Positions 8,229-17,553 of a stretch of 64,000 bases of DNA are shown here, piece by piece. Position numbers and translations under genes: made by a program. Every line of letters starts with the position of its first letter. Positions within the stretch are counted from its first letter, which is position 1. This stretch comes from Chitinophagaceae bacterium (GTDB lineage Bacteria; Bacteroidota; Bacteroidia; Chitinophagales; Chitinophagaceae), in assembly GCA_023957755.1 (NCBI GenBank), contig JAMLGT010000004.1, forward strand, positions 186,001 through 250,000, given 5' to 3'. The notes under the pieces are model-generated. The model was not told the DNA's origin, searched no databases, and was given only the letters and a program-made list of their open reading frames with translations.

Positions 8229-9947
8229 TCAAAGAGATTGAGATGCTCTGAAGTCAATTATTTTTAGCTGAAGTGAACTATTGCCGTTCCATACGTTCTC
8301 ATCGATTGTAAATGCAATATCTATGAAGGCATTTTGAGCAATTGCTTCAAATTTATCTTTCATATTGAATGCGATTCCATTGATGCCTTTCATACCCGGG
8401 ATATTGAAGTGAAAACGTACATGCTTATCTCCAACAATACGTGTCCAATTAGAGGGCAGAATGTGCATCGAGGCAAAGACCGGTTTGTAGTTTCCTGGAC
8501 CGAATGGTTCCATGGAAGAAATGGTATGGAATAAATCAAATGTGATGTCCTCAAGATTTATGATGGCGTCGATGTATATTTTAGGAGAGAGACTTTCCTC
8601 TGTAATGGTCTCAGATACAATTGCTTCAAAATGGGAAGCAAATTCATCATAATTCTCAGGGATCATACTCAGTCCTGCTGCGGCTTTGTGCCCTCCAAAC
8701 TTTTCGAGGTGTGTACTGCAGTGTGATATTGCCTTGTGCAGGTCAAATCCTGATACACTTCTGGCACTTCCTGTGATCAGGTCACCGTCTTTGGTTAGTA
8801 CGATTGTTGGACGATAGTAGTTTTCAATAAGCCTGCTGGCGACGATACCTATCACACCTTTATGCCATTGGTCGCAATAGATAACAGTAGTTTTTTTGCG
8901 TGCGAATGATTTGTCTCCAACCAAAATGTCCAGTGCTTCTTTAGTAATCGTTTCATCAAGTTGTTTTCTCTCATTGTTAAATTGATTGAGTTGTTCGGCA
9001 AGGCCGGCTGCTTTCACCGGATCATTCTCCAACAATAATTCCACCGCAATCTTTGCATGGCTTAATCTCCCTGCTGCATTGATTCTTGGTGCAATCAGGA
9101 AGCTTATAAAATACATGTCTATCGCGCCCTTCTTTTCGGTAGTGTTTATTAAAGCCTTCAATCCTGTTGCCGGTGATGTGTTGATAACCTCGAGGCCTAG
9201 TTGGCTAAGTACTCTGTTTTCACCAGTAATAGGTACAATATCTGCTCCGATTGAAGTGGCAACCAGATCAAGGTATTTATATACTGAGGTTTCTTCCGTC
9301 TTCAGTGCCCGGGATAGTGCTGTAATTAGTTTGAAGGCAACACCACACCCCGAAAGTTCTTTGTAAGGATAGCTGCATCCCGGCTGCTTGGGATTTAAGA
9401 TTGCAGTAGCAATTGGAAGCGCATCGCCTGGCAGGTGATGGTCGCAGATAATCAGGTCAATATTCTTTTCCTTAATCAGCTCAGCTTCTTCAATTGCTGT
9501 AGTTCCACAGTCTAGTGAGATGAATAATGACGCACCAATAGTTTTTGCGAAAGCAATTCCCTTCCTGCTGATTCCGTATCCTTCTGCGTGGCGATCCGGG
9601 ATATAATAGAAAATGTTTGCTTCCTCGTACACCGATGTCAGGAAGCGGTAAAGCGTAGCCACTGCTGTAGTACCATCCACATCGTAGTCGCCAAATAAAA
9701 CTATTCTTTCGCCGGAGTTGATTGCAGCCAGAATTCTCTCCACCGCCAACTGCATATCCTTCATTAAGAAAGGATTGTGAAGCAGCGAATAGTCGGGCCT
9801 GAAATATTCCTGAAGTTTCTCTGCATTATCTAATCCTCGTGAGACGAAGATGGCACATAGGGCTTCATCAAATTGATTAAATTGATTTTTGAGCTGTTGT
9901 ACTTTTTCTCTCTCAGGGGTTGCTATAATCCATCTTTTTTCTTTCAT
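8229..9947 (-). CDS. recJ: Single-stranded-DNA-specific exonuclease RecJ
   Basis: About 572 residues, normal for RecJ. The DHH phosphoesterase motifs are present: VLFGDYDVDGTTAVATLY near residue 75, LFISLDCGTTA, LIICDHHLPGD, and GGHKAAAGLS of the DHHA1 region near 415. RecJ degrades ssDNA 5'-3' in recombination and mismatch repair. The ATG at 9947 gives MKEKRWIIATPE; an in-frame ATG 15 bases further up abuts the stop of the upstream polyprenyl synthase gene. The operon order is polyprenyl synthase - recJ - methyltransferase. Confidence 0.95.
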   Translation of the reverse strand: MKEKRWIIATPEREKVQQLKNQFNQFDEALCAIFVSRGLDNAEKLQEYFRPDYSLLHNPFLMKDMQLAVERILAAINSGERIVLFGDYDVDGTTAVATLYRFLTSVYEEANIFYYIPDRHAEGYGISRKGIAFAKTIGASLFISLDCGTTAIEEAELIKEKNIDLIICDHHLPGDALPIATAILNPKQPGCSYPYKELSGCGVAFKLITALSRALKTEETSVYKYLDLVATSIGADIVPITGENRVLSQLGLEVINTSPATGLKALINTTEKKGAIDMYFISFLIAPRINAAGRLSHAKIAVELLLENDPVKAAGLAEQLNQFNNERKQLDETITKEALDILVGDKSFARKKTTVIYCDQWHKGVIGIVASRLIENYYRPTIVLTKDGDLITGSARSVSGFDLHKAISHCSTHLEKFGGHKAAAGLSMIPENYDEFASHFEAIVSETITEESLSPKIYIDAIINLEDITFDLFHTISSMEPFGPGNYKPVFASMHILPSNWTRIVGDKHVRFHFNIPGMKGINGIAFNMKDKFEAIAQNAFIDIAFTIDENVWNGNSSLQLKIIDFRASQSL

Positions 9948-9962
9948 GGTGTACCCTTGCAA

Positions 9963-10925
9963 TCAATACTTTCTTTCAATGGTATATTCGACAAGTTCCT
10001 GGAGGCCGTCTCTGATTTCGGATTTTGGGAATTCGAATAGAATATCGAGTGCTTCTTTTTTATATTTCTGCATTTTCTCAGAAGCATACCTGATACCGCC
10101 GGAGGTAGTTACCAGATCCAGTACCCATTTTCTCTTATCGGACTCCTGCCCCTGATTTTTTATGATGTAAATAATTCTGCGCCTTTCAGCAGGTGTTACA
10201 TTATTTAGCGTGTAGATTAGGGGAAGGGTAAATTTTTTTTCTTTGATATCGTTACCAGTGGGCTTACCTACGTTTTCGAACCCATAATCAAAAAGGTCAT
10301 CTTTGATCTGGAAGGCAATCCCCATCTTTTCCCCAAACAACTTCATTTTGCCGGTGATTTCCTCATTTTGAGAAGTACTCCATGCGCCGGCAGCGCAGGC
10401 AGAGGCAAGCAGGGAAGCCGTCTTGCTTTTGATTATCTGAAAGTAGATATCCTCTCTGATGTTCATTTTTCTCGCTTTCTCCAATTGCAGCAATTCCCCT
10501 TCGCTCATCTGTTGCACAGCTTCTGAGAGTATGTGTAGTTGTTTGAATTCATTGTGTCCCGTAGATAAGAGGAGTCCTTTACTTAGCAGGTAGTCACCCA
10601 CCAATACTGCTATTTTATTTTTCCAGAGTGCATTTATTGAAAAGAATCCCCTCCTTTCGAACGACTCATCCACCACATCGTCGTGCACAAGGGTAGCAGT
10701 GTGTAATAGTTCCACTAAAGCAGCCGCCCTGTATGTCGAGTCATTTATTTCTCCGTGTAGTTTCGCACTGAGAAAAACAAACATAGGCCTGATTTGCTTC
10801 CCCTTTCTCTTAATGATATACTTCATTATACGGTCTAGAGAAGGGTTAGTGCTTTTTACGGCATCGGCAAACTTCTTTTCAAATGTATTAAGCTCATCAG
10901 CAATAAGCTTCCTTGGAACCGCCAT
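9963..10925 (-). CDS. ispB: Trans-polyprenyl diphosphate synthase (octaprenyl-type)
   Basis: The two aspartate-rich prenyltransferase motifs are present: the first Asp-rich motif is HDDVVDE near residue 80 and the second is QIKDDLFDY near 210. GKQIRPMFVF near residue 45 is the substrate-binding region. It elongates FPP with IPP to a long-chain diphosphate, most likely the side chain of menaquinone. Two ATGs are possible: 10946 (MPSLIIE...) and 10925 (MAVPRKLIADEL). The second fits family N-termini better. It is the first gene of the recJ operon, with 16 bases between recJ's likely start and this stop codon. Confidence 0.9.
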   Translation of the reverse strand: MAVPRKLIADELNTFEKKFADAVKSTNPSLDRIMKYIIKRKGKQIRPMFVFLSAKLHGEINDSTYRAAALVELLHTATLVHDDVVDESFERRGFFSINALWKNKIAVLVGDYLLSKGLLLSTGHNEFKQLHILSEAVQQMSEGELLQLEKARKMNIREDIYFQIIKSKTASLLASACAAGAWSTSQNEEITGKMKLFGEKMGIAFQIKDDLFDYGFENVGKPTGNDIKEKKFTLPLIYTLNNVTPAERRRIIYIIKNQGQESDKRKWVLDLVTTSGGIRYASEKMQKYKKEALDILFEFPKSEIRDGLQELVEYTIERKY

Positions 10926-11207
10926 TTCTATAATTAAGGATGGCAAGTTAAATCAGTTTCTCTAGTGTTCAAAAAGGCTTGGTAATTCGAGGAGATTGCG
11001 GGGGGCAGGGTAGTGCTATTTGTATTTTTGGTATTGGCTCCAAACTCAACAGGACAGTGAGCTTCCGTGCCGGACACATCATTTTTCAAAAGACAAAAAA
11101 GGCAATAATTTTTATTTCCGGCCGTTATCAGCCGATATTTTGTTTAAAATAGGAGGATTGTAGATATATATAAATCATTCAAAATCTATTTGAAAAAGAA
11201 AAAATAA

Positions 11208-11238
11208 TTTGAATTATAACTTTCCTTTGATATTTTTG
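11208..11238 (+). promoter_or_regulatory. Bacteroidota sigma-A-type promoter of the OmpA-like gene
   Basis: A -33 TTTG (11208-11211) and a -7 TATTTTTG (11231-11238, a full match to TAnnTTTG) are separated by exactly 19 bases, the consensus spacing in this phylum. Transcription would start near 11244, giving a ~40-base AT-rich leader before the ATG at 11284. The rest of the 10926-11283 gap shows nothing else I can identify. Confidence 0.8.
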
Positions 11239-11283
11239 CAAAATTGTTAGGATAACAAATTAGAAATCATTAATCAAAAAGTT

Positions 11284-12840
11284 ATGGCAAGCAAAAAGTT
11301 TAAATTATTGTTGCTGGGAGGGTTCTCCTTAATGTCCAGCGCATTATTCGCTCAGGATACCGGAAAATACAGCGTATTTGATTCTTCGGTTATCTCCTCA
11401 AAAGGACAAGCACAACAAAACGAGTTCTTAAACAATACCTACGATTTTCCGGCTCAGCCGCGTAATCAGTGGGAATTGGGTATTTCCGGTGGATTATTCT
11501 CTGAAAGCAGTGATGTTTCTGCAAAACTTCCAACCTTCGGTTTCGGTTTACATGTACGTAAAGCTTTAGGGTATTTGTTCTCATTGAGATTACAGTACAC
11601 CTGGGGAGAAGCTAAAGGATTGAACTGGAAGCCTTCCGTAGGTCACATGCACAATCCGGCATGGGCTGCTTATGCACCTTTGTCTGAAGTGTACTACAAC
11701 TACAGAGCACACATTCAGGATCTGTCATTACAGGGTATTATCACACTGAACAACATCCGTTTCCATAAATCAAAGTCCAATGTGGTACTTTATGGTGGTG
11801 CGGGTCTTGGTGCTACAATATTTGATACTCGTGTGAACGCATTGAACGGTAGCAGCCCTTATAATTTTGCTTCTATTTCAAACTCTGGTTATACTAATAG
11901 AAAAGATATCCGCAATGCCTTGAAGCAGATGATGGATAACAGCTATGAAACTAAAGCTGAAAATAATCAAGCAAATGAGCCTAAATTGTTTGGCCAGACT
12001 CTAAAGCCATCCGCTCATGTTTTGGCTGGGGTAGCCTTTAAATTAGGCCAGAGAGTGAATCTCGCTATTGAAGACCGCTGGACAATGTTGAAGACTGACT
12101 TGCTGGATGGTCAGCAGTGGCAGGAACATGCCAGTATTGATCCGGTTCAAACCCGTGACTTTGACTCTTATAACTATCTGAGCGTAGGTCTTAACTTCAA
12201 CCTTGGAAAGAATTCTGTTCAGCCTTTGTGGTGGATGAATCCGCTGGATTATGCTTACAGCGAGTTGAACAATCCTAAGCACATGAAACTTCCAAAACCA
12301 ATTTTGGATGACGAAGATGGCGATGGAGTAACTGATCAGTTTGACAAATGTCCTGGTACTCCGGCTAACGTGAAGGTTGATGTGAATGGTTGTCCATTGG
12401 ATACTGATGGTGATGGAGTTCCTGATTATCTTGATAAAGAATTGATTACTCCTACATATTGCTGGCCGGTAGATGCTAATGGTGTGGGTAAATGCCCGGA
12501 TCCTGAGTGCTGCAAAGACAGGATCGTTGAAAAGCCTGCCGGATGTGCTATAACCAGCCTTCCTAGCATTACCTTTAGCGCGAGAGGCGGTAACCTTTCA
12601 AAAGACGCGAAAGCTATGTTGGCTACTGCTGCTGCACAATTGAGAAACAGCCCAGAATGCTCTATAACCGTTACAGGTTATCCTGAAGCATCTAAAGCTT
12701 CTCAGTCTCTGTGCAACAAGAGAATCAATGCCATCAAGGCATACCTGACTGAAACAGAAGGAATCAGTGCAGACAGGATTCAAACCAGCTGCGAAGTTGG
12801 TGGTGGTCCGGCAAATACTGTTGATCTCAGGGTTCACTAA
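11284..12840 (+). CDS. OmpA family outer-membrane porin with thrombospondin type 3 repeats
   Basis: The 518-residue protein has a signal peptide (LLLLGGFSLMSSALFAQ). An N-terminal beta-barrel region spans about 60-310 with FGFGLHVRKALGYLFSLRLQ. Two calcium-binding TSP3-like repeats follow (DDEDGDGVTDQFDKCPGTP and DTDGDGVPDYLDK, about 340-385), then a C-terminal OmpA-like domain from about 415 with AQLRNSPECSITVTGY. That domain is abbreviated: the NxxLSxxRA helix is replaced by SQSLCNKRINAIKAYL. This type links the outer membrane to peptidoglycan and is usually very abundant, which matches the consensus promoter and strong terminator flanking it. Confidence 0.88.
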   Translation: MASKKFKLLLLGGFSLMSSALFAQDTGKYSVFDSSVISSKGQAQQNEFLNNTYDFPAQPRNQWELGISGGLFSESSDVSAKLPTFGFGLHVRKALGYLFSLRLQYTWGEAKGLNWKPSVGHMHNPAWAAYAPLSEVYYNYRAHIQDLSLQGIITLNNIRFHKSKSNVVLYGGAGLGATIFDTRVNALNGSSPYNFASISNSGYTNRKDIRNALKQMMDNSYETKAENNQANEPKLFGQTLKPSAHVLAGVAFKLGQRVNLAIEDRWTMLKTDLLDGQQWQEHASIDPVQTRDFDSYNYLSVGLNFNLGKNSVQPLWWMNPLDYAYSELNNPKHMKLPKPILDDEDGDGVTDQFDKCPGTPANVKVDVNGCPLDTDGDGVPDYLDKELITPTYCWPVDANGVGKCPDPECCKDRIVEKPAGCAITSLPSITFSARGGNLSKDAKAMLATAAAQLRNSPECSITVTGYPEASKASQSLCNKRINAIKAYLTETEGISADRIQTSCEVGGGPANTVDLRVH

Positions 12841-12863
12841 TAACCACTTTTTGCTCAATGATA

Positions 12864-12897
12864 AACCCTTCTCATCTTTTGGGAGGGGTTTTTTTTA
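12864..12897 (+). terminator. Strong terminator of the OmpA-like gene
   Basis: aacccttctc pairs with gggaggggtt (10 bp with wobble pairs) and runs directly into eight Ts. It lies 24 bases after the stop codon. Confidence 0.85.
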
Positions 12898-12989
12898 TGG
12901 TATTAATAAAAGATTAACCACAGAAAAATTGGCCATATTCGAATTTGAAACCAATTTTGATTAAAATGACTTAATTTTGCGATTCTTTT

Positions 12990-13814
12990 ATGAAAAAAAG
13001 TTCCATTTTTTTTATAGGTGTCTTTTTGTTGATTTCGTGCAATAAGGAGTTTAATAAGGTGTTGAAGAGTACTGATTATGAGTACAAGCTGGAAATGGCA
13101 AATAAGTACTATAATCAGGGTAAGTATAATAAAGCCCAGCAGTTATTTGTGGAGTTGTTCCCGGTGATGAAAGGATCAGATCATTTTGAAGATCTGTATT
13201 ACAAATATGCGTACTGCTCGTACAATCTGAAGGACTTTGAAGATGCTGAGAATCTGTTCAACGGATATTTGGGAGTTTTCCCCAATAATCCACGCGCGGA
13301 AGAAGTGGCCTATATGCAGGCATATAGCTTTTATCGTCAGTCGCCCAAGGTAGAACTTGAGCAGACTAATACGCAGAAAGCCATCGGGATGATGCAGACC
13401 TTTATGATGACTTATCCCAACTCGTCGCGCCTGGCCGATGCACAGGAAGTTATTAATCTTTGCCGAGCCAAACTGGAAGAAAAGCAGTTAAAGGCTGCCC
13501 AGTTGTATTATAACCTGAGGCAATACCAGGCTGCGGGAATTTATTTTAATAACCTGCTCATTAACTACCCTGACAGTAAGAAAGGAGAGGATTATATGTT
13601 AATGACCGTAAAGTCATATTACCAGTTTGCAAAAATGAGTGTACCCGCCAAACAGGAGGAGCGCTATCAGAAGGTAGTTTCTGAATACTTTGATTTTGCA
13701 GACCGGTATCCTGAAAGTAAATTATTAAAAGAAGCAGAATCATTTAAAACGTTAAGCGAAAACAGTATTAAACAATTAAAAGATGAACAAGTTAAGGCGT
13801 CAGCAAACAGCTAA
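12990..13814 (+). CDS. bamD: Outer-membrane assembly lipoprotein BamD
   Basis: A 274-residue lipoprotein with an N-terminal lipobox (FLLISC, Cys at residue 17). It contains about five TPR-like helical pairs, for example YYNQGKYNKAQQLFVELFP and YYKYAYCSYNLKDFEDAENLF. The sequence pattern and position before rpoZ-coaBC are typical of BamD in this phylum. It sits on the periplasmic face of the outer membrane and works with BamA in inserting beta-barrels. Its last 32 bases overlap the start of rpoZ in another frame, implying coupled translation. Confidence 0.93.
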   Translation: MKKSSIFFIGVFLLISCNKEFNKVLKSTDYEYKLEMANKYYNQGKYNKAQQLFVELFPVMKGSDHFEDLYYKYAYCSYNLKDFEDAENLFNGYLGVFPNNPRAEEVAYMQAYSFYRQSPKVELEQTNTQKAIGMMQTFMMTYPNSSRLADAQEVINLCRAKLEEKQLKAAQLYYNLRQYQAAGIYFNNLLINYPDSKKGEDYMLMTVKSYYQFAKMSVPAKQEERYQKVVSEYFDFADRYPESKLLKEAESFKTLSENSIKQLKDEQVKASANS

Positions 13815-14124
13815 TATTCCTAGTGTAATCGAAACGAAGAACCTGGTCGATATCAAGAATAAGACAGGTAATTTGTATGAGTCGATCGCAATCATTGCTA
13901 AGAGAGCTAACCAGATTAATATTTCGATTAAGGAAGAGTTGCACACCAAATTGGAAGAGTTCGCCAGCCATACAGATAGCCTGGAAGAGATTCATGAGAA
14001 TAAGGAGCAAATCGAAATCTCAAAGGCTTTTGAAAGAATGCCAAATCCGGCGATTCTTGCTACACACGAATTCATGGATGATAAGGTGTATTTCAGGAAA
14101 AACGAAGACGATTTATTTGAATAG
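13783..14124 (+). CDS. rpoZ: DNA-directed RNA polymerase omega subunit (Bacteroidota type)
   Basis: A 113-residue protein of the divergent Rpb6/omega family. The conserved block TGNLYESIAIIAKRANQI (about residues 28-45) matches the omega signature for binding the RNA polymerase beta-prime subunit. An acidic C-terminal tail follows, ending in NEDDLFE. It starts inside the end of bamD. Omega assists RNA polymerase assembly and stringent-response regulation. A terminator follows at 14196, so the downstream coaBC gene needs its own promoter. Confidence 0.88.
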   Translation: MNKLRRQQTANIPSVIETKNLVDIKNKTGNLYESIAIIAKRANQINISIKEELHTKLEEFASHTDSLEEIHENKEQIEISKAFERMPNPAILATHEFMDDKVYFRKNEDDLFE

Positions 14125-14195
14125 AGGAGAAATATTAAATGTTTTCCTCAGCCGGATGGCTGCGTACTTACACTCTAAAATTCTTTGTTATTTTT

Positions 14196-14219
14196 AATGG
14201 CGGAATACCGCCATTTTTT
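14196..14219 (+). terminator. Terminator between rpoZ and coaBC
   Basis: A perfect 8-bp stem aatggcgg / ccgccatt with an aata loop (14196-14215) is followed by a T-run. It separates the bamD-rpoZ unit from coaBC. Confidence 0.85.
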
Positions 14220-14328
14220 ATTCAACGCAATTTGAATAACACTGTTGAAATGAATATCATTTTTTCTCGTTAATAATGTGAGTACCTTGTATGTCAGCGA
14301 ATTCTATGGAACAAAAAGTAAATGAAGT

Positions 14329-15516
14329 ATGCTGAAAGGAAAAAGAATTCTTCTCGGGATTACGGGAAGTATAGCTGCCTATAAAACTGCTTACCTGATA
14401 CGGATGTTAAGGAAGGAAGAGGCGGAAATTAAGGTAATTATGACCAAAGACGCGGCTCATTTTATTTCTGCGCTCACAGTATCTACTTTAGCAGGCACAC
14501 AAGTACTCAGTCAACTTTATGAGGAGGAGGGTTGGGCTAATCATGCTGTGCTGGGAAGGTGGGCTGATCTTATGGTAATAGCTCCTGCAACCTGCAATAC
14601 GATTTCAAAACTTGCTAATGGTCAGTGTGATAATCTCTTAACAGCTGTGTATCTGTCATCTGCTTGTCCTGTAATGGTAGCTCCTGCTATGGATGAGGAT
14701 ATGTGGCTGCATCCGGCTACTCAACGAAATGTGGAAATGCTGAAAACTGATCGGGTGACATTACTTGGAGTGAATGTAGGCGAATTGGCCAGCGGTCTTT
14801 CCGGTAGCGGTAGAATGAAGGAACCCGAAGAAATTGTAGAAGCAATCATAGGATTTTTTAAGAGAAGTAAACGGCTTTCAGGAAAGAAGGTACTTATAAC
14901 TGCCGGACCAACCATTGAGCCAATTGATCCGGTTAGGTATATCAGCAACCATTCCTCCGGGAAGATGGGAGTGGCGCTTGCCAGAGCAGCATCAACAATG
15001 GGGGCCGAAGTGTATTTAGTTATGGGTCCTGCAAATATTATGGTACCTCCGGAGGCTCATGTGATAAATGTGCAAACGGCTGCAGATATGTATGCAGAAG
15101 TAATGAAAAAATCTGGAGCAATGGACTATATCATCATGGCAGCTGCGGTGGCTGATTATACTCCGGAAATGGTAGGCTCCGATAAAATTAAGAAGAAAGA
15201 CACTGAGTGGGAAATCAAGTTAAAGCCCACCCAGGATATACTGGCTGAATTGGGTAAAAGAAAGAAAGAGAATCAGGTATTGGTGGGGTTTGCATTGGAA
15301 ACAAAGAATGAAAAAGAGTATGCGCTTGCTAAACTCAGAGATAAGAAAGCTGATTTTATAATTCTCAATTCTTTAAGAGAAAAGGGAGCAGGATTTCAGA
15401 CAGATACTAATAAAGTCTATATTTTTGGTAGAGACGGATCCGAAAGGGAATTCCCTCTTCAAACAAAAGAAATGACAGCAATAGGGATTTTAAATTATTT
15501 AACTGACCGGCTATGA
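14329..15516 (+). CDS. coaBC: Bifunctional phosphopantothenoylcysteine decarboxylase / phosphopantothenate-cysteine ligase
   Basis: 395 residues, full length. The N-terminal flavin decarboxylase domain (CoaC) shows [23 protein letters not shown] and the substrate clamp APAMDEDMW (commonly PAMNxxMW). The C-terminal ligase (CoaB) shows [20 protein letters not shown] near residue 190, AAAVADYTP and KLKPTQDIL. It carries out two successive steps of coenzyme A synthesis in the cytoplasm. Its stop overlaps the start of the porD-like gene by 4 bases, so they form one operon. Confidence 0.96.
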   Translation: MLKGKRILLGITGSIAAYKTAYLIRMLRKEEAEIKVIMTKDAAHFISALTVSTLAGTQVLSQLYEEEGWANHAVLGRWADLMVIAPATCNTISKLANGQCDNLLTAVYLSSACPVMVAPAMDEDMWLHPATQRNVEMLKTDRVTLLGVNVGELASGLSGSGRMKEPEEIVEAIIGFFKRSKRLSGKKVLITAGPTIEPIDPVRYISNHSSGKMGVALARAASTMGAEVYLVMGPANIMVPPEAHVINVQTAADMYAEVMKKSGAMDYIIMAAAVADYTPEMVGSDKIKKKDTEWEIKLKPTQDILAELGKRKKENQVLVGFALETKNEKEYALAKLRDKKADFIILNSLREKGAGFQTDTNKVYIFGRDGSEREFPLQTKEMTAIGILNYLTDRL

Positions 15517-16430
15517 AAAGGATTGCACTTTTTATAATAGCATTTTTTGCAATTTTTCAATTACAGGCGCAGGAACTTAGGGCAAGGGTTTCGGTAATGT
15601 CTAACAGGGTAGGAGGTAATGTGAATAAAAAAATCTTTCAGACTCTTCAAAATTCTCTAAATGATTTTATCAATGCCAGAAAGTGGAGTAATGATAATTT
15701 CAAGACTAATGAGAAAATTGATTGTAGTTTTTTGCTCAATGTAGAATCAGGAGGCGAGCCGGATGTGTATAAGGCTTCGCTGACAATTCAATCTGCCCGG
15801 CCTGTATTCAATTCCTCTTATTTATCGCCAATGGTAAATTATCTGGATAACGATGTAGCTTTCAAGTATGCGGAATTTCAGCAACTGGATTTTAGTGAAA
15901 CCAGAGTTTCAGGAAACGATCCACTGGCTTCGAATCTGACAGCCGTGGTGGCTTATTGGATAAATATTATCCTTGGTTTGGATTATGATTCGTTTTCTCC
16001 TTCGGGTGGGAATCCATACTTTATGAAGGCTCAAAATATTGTGAATAGTGCTCCTGAAGGCAGAAGCATTTCAGGGTGGAAGGCATTTGATGGTACCCGT
16101 AATCGATACTGGCTGGTAGAAAATTTACTTAACAGCCGTTATACACTTTTCCATGATGCTATTTATCAGTACTACCGTAAAGGAATGGATCAGATGTATG
16201 ACCAGGAGAATATTGGCAGAACACAAATAATTGGCGCACTAAACACCCTGAATACACTGAATACGGAGAATCCCAATACAATGGTGCTGGCATTCTTTTT
16301 TCAGGGAAAGGCTCAGGAATTAGTCAAGGTGTTTTCCAAAGCGCCGCCACAGGTAAAATCTCAGGCATTGGAATTACTCCAGAAACTGGATGTGACCTCT
16401 GCAAATAAGTATAAAGATGAGTTGAAATGA
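15513..16430 (+). CDS. porD: PorD-like T9SS-associated protein (DUF4835)
   Basis: A 305-residue secreted protein with a signal peptide (ALFIIAFFAIFQLQAQ) and the DUF4835 pattern: RVSVMSNRVGG near residue 25, LNDFINARKWSND, a central LDYDSFSPSGGNPYF motif, and GWKAFDGTRNRYWLVENLLNSRY. DUF4835 corresponds to PorD, associated with type IX secretion and gliding in Bacteroidota. It overlaps the ends of both neighbours by 4 bases (ATGA), so coaBC, this gene and the next are translated in series. Confidence 0.85.
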   Translation: MKRIALFIIAFFAIFQLQAQELRARVSVMSNRVGGNVNKKIFQTLQNSLNDFINARKWSNDNFKTNEKIDCSFLLNVESGGEPDVYKASLTIQSARPVFNSSYLSPMVNYLDNDVAFKYAEFQQLDFSETRVSGNDPLASNLTAVVAYWINIILGLDYDSFSPSGGNPYFMKAQNIVNSAPEGRSISGWKAFDGTRNRYWLVENLLNSRYTLFHDAIYQYYRKGMDQMYDQENIGRTQIIGALNTLNTLNTENPNTMVLAFFFQGKAQELVKVFSKAPPQVKSQALELLQKLDVTSANKYKDELK

Positions 16431-16846
16431 GGAAGTACTATTACCTGATTTTTCTCGTAATTTTATTCTTTTCAGCCTGTAGCGGGCCTGAGATACCTGA
16501 AGATGTGCTGGCTCAGGGTAAGATGAAGGAAGTGCTGTGGGATATGTTTCAGGCACAGGCATGGGCACAGGAAAAGATTAGGGTTGACTCTTCACAAACA
16601 ATTGCATCAGAAACTAAATTGTTGTCCAGGGAGGTTTTTAAGATGCATGATATTTCAGAAGCACAATTCCAGAAGAGCTATGAGTGGTATAGAAAGCACC
16701 CTGAAATATTGGGTAAAATGCTGGATTCTTTATACTCAGAAAAGTCGGGAACACTCCTGCCTCCTATGTTACCCGATGATCCGGTTGAAAAAGATGATGA
16801 TAACCCTGTATTGTTAAAAAGGCCCAGACCTGTAGCACACGATTAA
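16427..16846 (+). CDS. DUF4296 lipoprotein
   Basis: A 139-residue lipoprotein with signal and lipobox (LIFLVILFFSAC, Cys at residue 18) followed by the DUF4296 signature PEIPEDVLAQGKMKEVLWDM. A disordered acidic/proline tail ends it. It is the third gene of the coaBC-porD operon, a conserved neighbourhood in Bacteroidota. Its function is unknown, but the constant link to BamD and PorD points to outer-membrane or T9SS biogenesis (inference). The last 4 bases overlap the end of the converging response regulator gene. Confidence 0.85.
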   Translation: MRKYYYLIFLVILFFSACSGPEIPEDVLAQGKMKEVLWDMFQAQAWAQEKIRVDSSQTIASETKLLSREVFKMHDISEAQFQKSYEWYRKHPEILGKMLDSLYSEKSGTLLPPMLPDDPVEKDDDNPVLLKRPRPVAHD

Positions 16847-17529
16847 TCAATAAGAGAATTTTTCATTGCGAAGAAGACCAATCCTACTGAGTTCTTTACG
16901 CCAAAGCGTTCCATTAATCTGTCTTTAATAGCTTCTACAGTTCGGGGGCTGATGTTCATCCTTTGTGCGATTTCCTGTGCGGTAAATTCCATGCACACTA
17001 ATGAAAGCACTTCCTTCTCCTTGTCGGTGATAGTGAGTTCAGAGTTCAGGTTTGGACTGAATTTTTGTTTCGCGTAGTTCTTCTTTATGAGTACTCTGTT
17101 GACAAAGTTATTTAGGTAAAAACCGTTCTCCATTACGTCTGCAAAAGCCTGCACTATCTCAGAGGGGTCTGTACTTTTGAGCAGATAACCATTAGCACCG
17201 CTATCCATAAGATGCCCGACAAAACGTTCGTCTTCGAACATCGTGAGTATGAGGATTCTGATTTGTGGATAGTGCTTGTTTAAATATTTGGTAGTCTCGA
17301 TACCATCCATCTCCGGCATTCGGAGGTCTAGTAACACAATATCAGGGATGTCTTTTTCTATTCCATCGATTAGTTCCTGACCGTTGCTGGCCTCCAGTAC
17401 AAATTTGATATGGCTATAAGGCTTTAGTGAGAGTATGACACCGCTTCTAAATATCTGATGATCATCAGCAATTGCCACTTTAAGAGTATCGGGGGTCATG
17501 ACCAATGGGTTTGCATGGGGATATGACAA
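16843..17529 (-). CDS. NarL/FixJ-family response regulator
   Basis: A 228-residue protein. The receiver domain has VAIADDHQIFRSG (acidic pair), the phosphoacceptor Asp in DIVLLDLRMPEMDG and the switch Lys in YLLKSTDP. The C-terminal LuxR-type HTH shows LTITDKEKEVLSLVCM and ISPRTVEAIKDRLMERFGVKN. It is the last gene of a three-gene operon with a NreB-type kinase and a 7TM protein, its likely cognate partners. MTPDTLKVAIADDHQ from an internal ATG at 17499 is an alternative start. It is a paralogue of the regulator at 20253. Confidence 0.92.
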   Translation of the reverse strand: MSYPHANPLVMTPDTLKVAIADDHQIFRSGVILSLKPYSHIKFVLEASNGQELIDGIEKDIPDIVLLDLRMPEMDGIETTKYLNKHYPQIRILILTMFEDERFVGHLMDSGANGYLLKSTDPSEIVQAFADVMENGFYLNNFVNRVLIKKNYAKQKFSPNLNSELTITDKEKEVLSLVCMEFTAQEIAQRMNISPRTVEAIKDRLMERFGVKNSVGLVFFAMKNSLID

Positions 17530-17553
17530 ATATACTAACGGTTTTTTTATAAA

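Noticed and set aside
10955-11150. Possible SRP or 6S RNA in the gap upstream of the OmpA gene
   Set aside because: The GGTCAGG..GGAAGG core of SRP RNA and the 6S bubble structure are not present.
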